From NCBI GenBank assembly GCA_002691245.1, contig NZHH01000051.1, forward strand, positions 1 through 9,911: a DNA stretch of 9,911 nt, written 5' to 3'. Shown here piece by piece: positions 6,625-9,911 of the stretch. The notes beneath the pieces were generated by a model. The model was not told the origin of the DNA. It worked only from the letters and a program-made list of their open reading frames with translations, and ran no database searches. The stretch's first letter is position 1, and every line of letters starts with the position of its first letter. The translations under genes and the position numbers were made by a program. This DNA is from Methylaequor sp002691245. GTDB lineage: Bacteria > Pseudomonadota > Alphaproteobacteria > Methylaequorales > Methylaequoraceae.

Positions 6625-7054
6625 TTTTTTTTTAAATTCTATAGTTCTAAGCAATGAAATAATAACGATTGAAATAGATGGGTCTAATTTACCAGAAACA
6701 CAGGGAGAGGTATTAAGGGGTGAGAAAATTTTTAAAGAGAATTGTAGCAAATGCCACGGCTATTCTGCTGAGGGATTAACCGCACCTGAATTAGTTGGAA
6801 GAAATAAGTTATCTGGTGATAATGTTTCAAAAACTGTTGGAAATTTTTGGCCTTATGCCCCTAAAATTTTTGATTTTATAAAGAGAGCAAAAAGGGACAC
6901 TAATGACGATTATTATTCTGATGAAGATGTTTATTCTGTTACTGGATATATTTTGAAAATTAATGATTTATTTGAGGGAAAGATAATGGATAAGAAAAAA
7001 CTATCTGGAATTATCATGCCAAATAAAGAAGGCTTTATAGACTTTTCGAATTAA
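6596..7054 (+). CDS. soxD: SoxD-like c-type cytochrome
   Basis: This monohaem cytochrome c is the predicted electron acceptor of the SoxC-like enzyme. From the ATG at 6596 (152 residues) it has a signal peptide (MVKLNIFIFSFFLNSIVLSN), the haem motif C50-S-K-C53-H54, and a likely distal ligand M141 in GIIMPNKEGF. The stretches KTVGNFWPYAPKIFDFIKRA, DEDVYSVTGYIL and NDLFE follow the SoxD family closely, including the order around WPYA and the terminal MPN. It covers only the core SoxD module and is much shorter than the longer, sometimes two-haem SoxD proteins of classical sulfur oxidisers. An in-frame ATG at 6566 would put ten non-signal residues ahead of the export signal, so 6596 is preferred. 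The start lies inside soxC (29-base overlap), implying translational coupling. Its 3' end overlaps bioB by 20 bases. Confidence 0.9.
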   Translation: MVKLNIFIFSFFLNSIVLSNEIITIEIDGSNLPETQGEVLRGEKIFKENCSKCHGYSAEGLTAPELVGRNKLSGDNVSKTVGNFWPYAPKIFDFIKRAKRDTNDDYYSDEDVYSVTGYILKINDLFEGKIMDKKKLSGIIMPNKEGFIDFSN

Positions 7055-7995
7055 ATATTCCCTTTTGTTGATTTTTATACTGTGAAATTAATTCTTTATC
7101 ATTAAGCATATTGTTGTTTTCTGTTGTTAAAAGTGTATCACCATAGAATATTGAATTNGCTCCAACTACAAAACATAANAGTTGGGCTTCTTTTGATANG
7201 TCTTTTCTTCCTGCTGATAATCTTATTCTTGAATTTGGAGCAATAATTCTTGTNGAGGCAATGATTCTNACCATTTCNAGTGAGTCAANTTTTTCTCTAN
7301 NCTCAAGNGGNGTGCCTCTNACTGGCACNAAAGAATTTATGGGAATACTTTCAGGTTGTGGANTTAAATTTGCAAGNACTTCNAACATTTTTGCTCTATC
7401 ATGCCAGGATTCACCCATACCAATTATTCCTCCAGAACATACACTTATACCTGCATCTCGAACATTTTGAATGGTTTCTAATCTATCGTCAAAANTTCTT
7501 GTNGAAATTATTTCTTTNTAAAATTCNGGAGATGTATCAATNTTGTGNTTATAGGCATCTAANCCTGCTTNCTTNANNNTTAAAGCTTGTTCCTTAGTAA
7601 TTGAACCAAGAGTTACGCATGCNTCNAGATCTAAAGACTTTACNGTTTTTATCATTTTAATNACAAGTTNAAGATCTTTACCATTATTAAGTTTTTTCCA
7701 TGCGGCNCCCATACAAAATCTATCTGCTCCATTGTTTTTTGCTACTTCTTGCAGCTTTTTCNACTAANTCAATNTTAATCAATTTTTCTTTTTTTAAATC
7801 NACATTATAGTGAGCNGATTGGGGGCAATATTTACAGTCTTCTGGACATGAACCAGTTTTAATCGANAANAGTGAAGCAAGTTGTATATCAAGTTTNGGA
7901 AATGATTTTTTNTGNACNNTCTGAGCTTNAAAAATNAAATCATTTAATGGCATAGATAAAATTTCTTTTATTTTTTTNAGAGAAANTTTTTTCAT
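7035..7995 (-). CDS. bioB: Biotin synthase, interrupted by a frameshift in this sequence
   Basis: BioB is a radical-SAM enzyme that inserts sulfur into dethiobiotin, the last step of biotin synthesis. The N-terminal part (7995 down to about 7746) shows SIKTGSCPEDCKYCPQ with the [4Fe-4S] cysteines C50, C54 and C57. The rest (about 7745 to 7035) has CMG-AAW, ACVTLG, VCSGGIIGMGE, ESIPIN, RIRLSAGR, and NSIFYG with LLTTENN. The [2Fe-2S] ligands (Cys in RFCMG, ACVTLG and VCSGG, and Arg in RLSAGR) are all encoded. The two parts lie in different frames: read straight through, EKAARSSKKQWSR ends at a stop, whereas the next frame gives EVAKNNGADRFCMG. One extra base (or four) near 7743-7757 explains this. 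About 37 of 50 ambiguous bases fall at third codon positions in the two frames, implying an intact gene in the population and an artefact here. The start forms an ATGA overlap with the upstream gene. The joined length of about 319 residues is slightly shorter than E. coli BioB. Confidence 0.9.
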
Positions 7996-9761
7996 TTTTT
8001 TTCATAGTTCGGGAGAAACATTTCTCCAGTACAAAAAAGATACTCNAACCTTACTTTAGAATCAATAGGTCCTTTAATTTCATAGTTTTTACCATTAANA
8101 ATCAANNTGCTATTTCCTATCAATATTTCTTGAAAGAATAGCGTCATATCGTCATTCTTTGTAATAGTACTNANTGTNAANCCANCTTTTATTTCTGGTT
8201 TTACTCCAAGAATNTTGTTNATATCATTTGANAAACTTNTCAAGTTAGCTTNATTNATATTTATANTTTTNGAATTTACCTTAAAAAAAGTTAATGTATT
8301 ATTTGTATGGTTTTTTTTAATTGTTAGTTCAGCNGTNAATCCTTCNTCTTTATTCGAGAAACTCAAACCACATTCCTCNGGTATATTTTCTTTTAATTTA
8401 ATAATAGAATTAACTTTAACATTCGCTTGAATACTCNTAGAAAAAAGAAGTAAAATTATCAAATAANANAANTTCATAATGTATAAATATAAAATTTTAA
8501 AAATTTCTCAAGTAATCGATTCAGAAAATGAATTTATATNAAAGAATTCTGAANAAAAACTNTTTNATTTAGCCACAAAAAAANTAAAAAAATANATACA
8601 AAAAAATATAATTANTAAAAAAATATTATNTGTTTGCGGNCCAGGNAAAAATGGTNTTGATGGAATAAAAACTCAAAAGTTACTAAAATCAAAAAAATCT
8701 TTGACATATTTGATAAATAAAGAANAAGATTTAAACCTAACAAAATTAACTAATCAAATAAATAATTGTGATATTATTTTTGATTGTATCTTTGGGATTG
8801 GCTTGAAAAGAAAGTTAGATAAAACNTTTTTAAAAATTATAAAGATGATTAATTCATCAAAAAAGAAAATAATTTCTATTGATATTCCAAGTGGAATAAA
8901 CCCCGATACAGGAGGAAATTTTGGAGCNAATATTAATGCTGACTATACTCTAGCAATGGGATTTTTCAAACCTGCACATTTTTTATTACCAGCAAAAAAA
9001 TATATCGGAAAACTAAAAGTTATTNATTTAAATTTAAAATNCCCAAGAATTTTAAAACCCGATATTAGTATTATAAATAAAAAAATAATTAAAAATTTTC
9101 AATTGCTTCATGAGATAGATATTAATAAATATGATAAAGGGCACGTTTGTGTTGTTGGTGGAAAAATGGCAGGTGCTGCTAGAATTGTTGCAATAGCTTC
9201 AAGGAAAATTGGAGCAGGTTTATCTACAATTTCTGTTGAAAAAAAATATCTTACTTATTANACAAAAAGTGAGGTTGGAACAATTGTTGAAGNATTTAAT
9301 AACTCTTCATTGTATAAAAAAAGTGTATTTGTAATAGGTCCTGGTTTAGGAAAGGATTTTAACAAAAAAAGAATNTGTAAGCTCTTAGAGAATATAAAAG
9401 AACCGGTTATTCTTGACGCTGATGCTATTAGTATTTTTGAGAAAGATAGGGATAAGTTTTACTCAATTCTGGTGAAAAAAAAAAATGTTATACTTACACC
9501 TCATCATGGAGAGTTCTGTCGAGTGTTTAAGTATAATAAAAAAATGTCAAAAATTGATAATTGTATAAATGCTTCAAAACTAATAAAAAATATAATTATT
9601 TTTAAGGGAAATGATACAGTTGTATCTTTCCCTGATGGTAAGGTTTATGTAGATACTGAATCNAAAAATTCATTAGCAACTGCAGGTAGCGGGGATATGT
9701 TGTGTGGAATGATTGCTGGTTTGATTTCTCAGGGTATTAGAATTGAAGATTCCATACTAGN
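7158..9761. other. Block of about 95 ambiguous bases, probably masked strain variation
   Basis: Isolated N bases occur from 7158 to 9761 and nowhere else in the window. By hand count, third codon positions hold about 37 of 50 in bioB, 16 of 25 in the exported protein and 9 of 21 in nnr. Random sequencing error would give a third at each position. The pattern fits consensus masking of variable sites in a population assembly, with strong selection on bioB. The weaker bias in nnr is concentrated in its N-terminal third. Confidence 0.7.
7992..8477 (-). CDS. Unrecognised exported protein upstream of bioB
   Basis: This 161-residue protein has an N-terminal signal peptide (hydrophobic YLIILLLFS, likely cleaved after SIQA) and a mature part that looks beta-rich: NVKVNSIIKLKEN, AELTIKKNHTNNTLTFFKVN, STITKNDDMTLFFQEILIG, NGKNYEIKG, and EYLFCTGEMFLPNYEKK. 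Two cysteines (one in EECGLSF, one in LFCTGEMF) could form a periplasmic disulfide. I do not recognise a family. The many ambiguous bases leave gaps, but about 16 of 25 fall at third codon positions of this frame, good evidence that it is translated. The stop codon overlaps the bioB start as ATGA, so the two are probably translated together, although no biotin role is evident from the protein. Its start lies one base from the start of the divergent nnr gene. Confidence 0.7.
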   Translation of the reverse strand: MXXXYLIILLLFSXSIQANVKVNSIIKLKENIXEECGLSFSNKXEGXXAELTIKKNHTNNTLTFFKVNXKXINXNXANLXSXSNDXNXILGVKPEIKXXXTXSTITKNDDMTLFFQEILIGNSXLIXNGKNYEIKGPIDSKVRXEYLFCTGEMFLPNYEKK

Positions 9762-9870
9762 CTCTACTTTTTTGCAAAGCCGAATTTCTCAAGAAAAAAA
9801 TAAAACCACAGTTGAAGACTTTATTGAATTAATACCAAAAACACTTAATTTAATAAAAAATAGTAATTGA
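8479..9870 (+). CDS. nnr: Bifunctional NAD(P)H-hydrate epimerase / ADP-dependent dehydratase
   Basis: This cytoplasmic metabolite-repair enzyme restores damaged NADHX and NADPHX. The N-terminal YjeF/NAXE domain (about 1-200) interconverts the R and S hydrates; the C-terminal ribokinase-like NAXD domain (about 210-463) dehydrates the S form using ADP or ATP. NAXE landmarks are G54-P-G-K-N-G-x-D-G, FDCIFGIG around D102, and IDIPSGINPDTG around D135. NAXD landmarks are GHVCVVGG from G221, GPGLG from 287, LDADAI around D313, LTPHHGEF at 339-346, and ATAGSGDMLCGMIAGL with catalytic-type D406. The protein is about 40 residues shorter than typical fused forms, mainly in the NAXE half. Residue 60, normally Gly in the GGDG motif, is encoded NTT (Phe, Leu, Ile or Val), so epimerase activity may be altered. 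Codons TNA at 8539 and TAN at 8593 and 9259 could be stops in some variants. No clear ribosome-binding site precedes the ATG. Confidence 0.92.
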   Translation: MYKYKILKISQVIDSENEFIXKNSEXKXFXLATKKXKKXIQKNIIXKKILXVCXPXKNGXDGIKTQKLLKSKKSLTYLINKEXDLNLTKLTNQINNCDIIFDCIFGIGLKRKLDKXFLKIIKMINSSKKKIISIDIPSGINPDTGGNFGXNINADYTLAMGFFKPAHFLLPAKKYIGKLKVIXLNLKXPRILKPDISIINKKIIKNFQLLHEIDINKYDKGHVCVVGGKMAGAARIVAIASRKIGAGLSTISVEKKYLTYXTKSEVGTIVEXFNNSSLYKKSVFVIGPGLGKDFNKKRXCKLLENIKEPVILDADAISIFEKDRDKFYSILVKKKNVILTPHHGEFCRVFKYNKKMSKIDNCINASKLIKNIIIFKGNDTVVSFPDGKVYVDTEXKNSLATAGSGDMLCGMIAGLISQGIRIEDSILXSTFLQSRISQEKNKTTVEDFIELIPKTLNLIKNSN

Positions 9871-9911
9871 TTTAAAAGTAATTATGGTGTTTTTATAAAT
9901 AAATATTAAAA

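Noticed and set aside
7261..7597. Two plus-strand frames of 69 and 105 residues opposite bioB
   Set aside because: Antisense to firm BioB motifs; the ambiguous bases follow the BioB codon pattern, not these frames.
7035..7995. Calling bioB a true pseudogene
   Set aside because: All cluster ligands are encoded, and the variation pattern shows selection in both frames, so a consensus error is the better explanation.
8215..8430. 71-residue plus-strand frame opposite the exported protein
   Set aside because: The ambiguous bases show third-position bias in the minus-strand frame instead, and no family pattern is visible.
9871..9911. Possible start of a further gene (ATG near the right edge)
   Set aside because: The ATG is followed after three codons by a stop. 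In many alphaproteobacteria glnB follows nnr, but nothing here shows it.

Overview
The window is extremely AT-rich (roughly 30% GC by eye), with short intergenic gaps, few recognisable Shine-Dalgarno sites, and convergent genes whose ends abut or overlap. The gene set (Coq7, SoxC/SoxD, TrmL, BioB, a fused Nnr NAD(P)HX-repair enzyme, a single-domain cyclic-nucleotide-binding protein) suggests a streamlined marine alphaproteobacterium of the SAR11/Pelagibacterales or HIMB59 type. That placement is an inference from composition and gene style, not a phylogenetic result. I see no tRNA, rRNA, CRISPR array, insertion sequence or phage gene.

Layout. (1) 119-1735, plus strand: a tandem TerB-like protein, then a Coq7-type diiron hydroxylase of ubiquinone synthesis. 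(2) 1736-3547, minus strand: an apparent four-gene operon. In transcription order it holds a 55-residue one-helix membrane peptide, a 50-residue secreted peptide with an HCSGGH motif, a photolyase/cryptochrome-like flavoprotein whose FAD domain is at the N-terminus and whose alpha/beta domain is at the C-terminus, and a small DUF2798-like membrane protein. The last two small upstream genes are very short but have clear coding features. (3) 3606-4657, plus strand: a stand-alone cyclic-nucleotide-binding domain followed by a class I SAM methyltransferase. (4) 4636-5337, minus strand: an unrecognised 61-residue protein and the tRNA wobble-base methyltransferase TrmL. (5) 5416-7054, plus strand: soxC and soxD overlapping by 29 bases, encoding a periplasmic molybdoenzyme and its c-type cytochrome, with no other sox gene in the window. 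(6) 7035-8477, minus strand: an unrecognised exported protein followed by biotin synthase, which carries a frameshift in this sequence. (7) 8479-9870, plus strand: bifunctional NAD(P)H-hydrate epimerase/dehydratase.

From 7158 to 9761 the sequence is dotted with about 95 ambiguous bases, while the rest has none. In bioB and the neighbouring exported protein these fall mostly at third codon positions. That looks like strain polymorphism masked in a consensus rather than random poor sequence, and it independently supports the reading frames there.

The most unusual item is the domain-swapped photolyase-like protein and its two tiny exported or membrane companions. Next are the orphan soxCD pair and the CNB-methyltransferase pair. 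The first 118 bases and the last 41 bases hold no gene that I can support.
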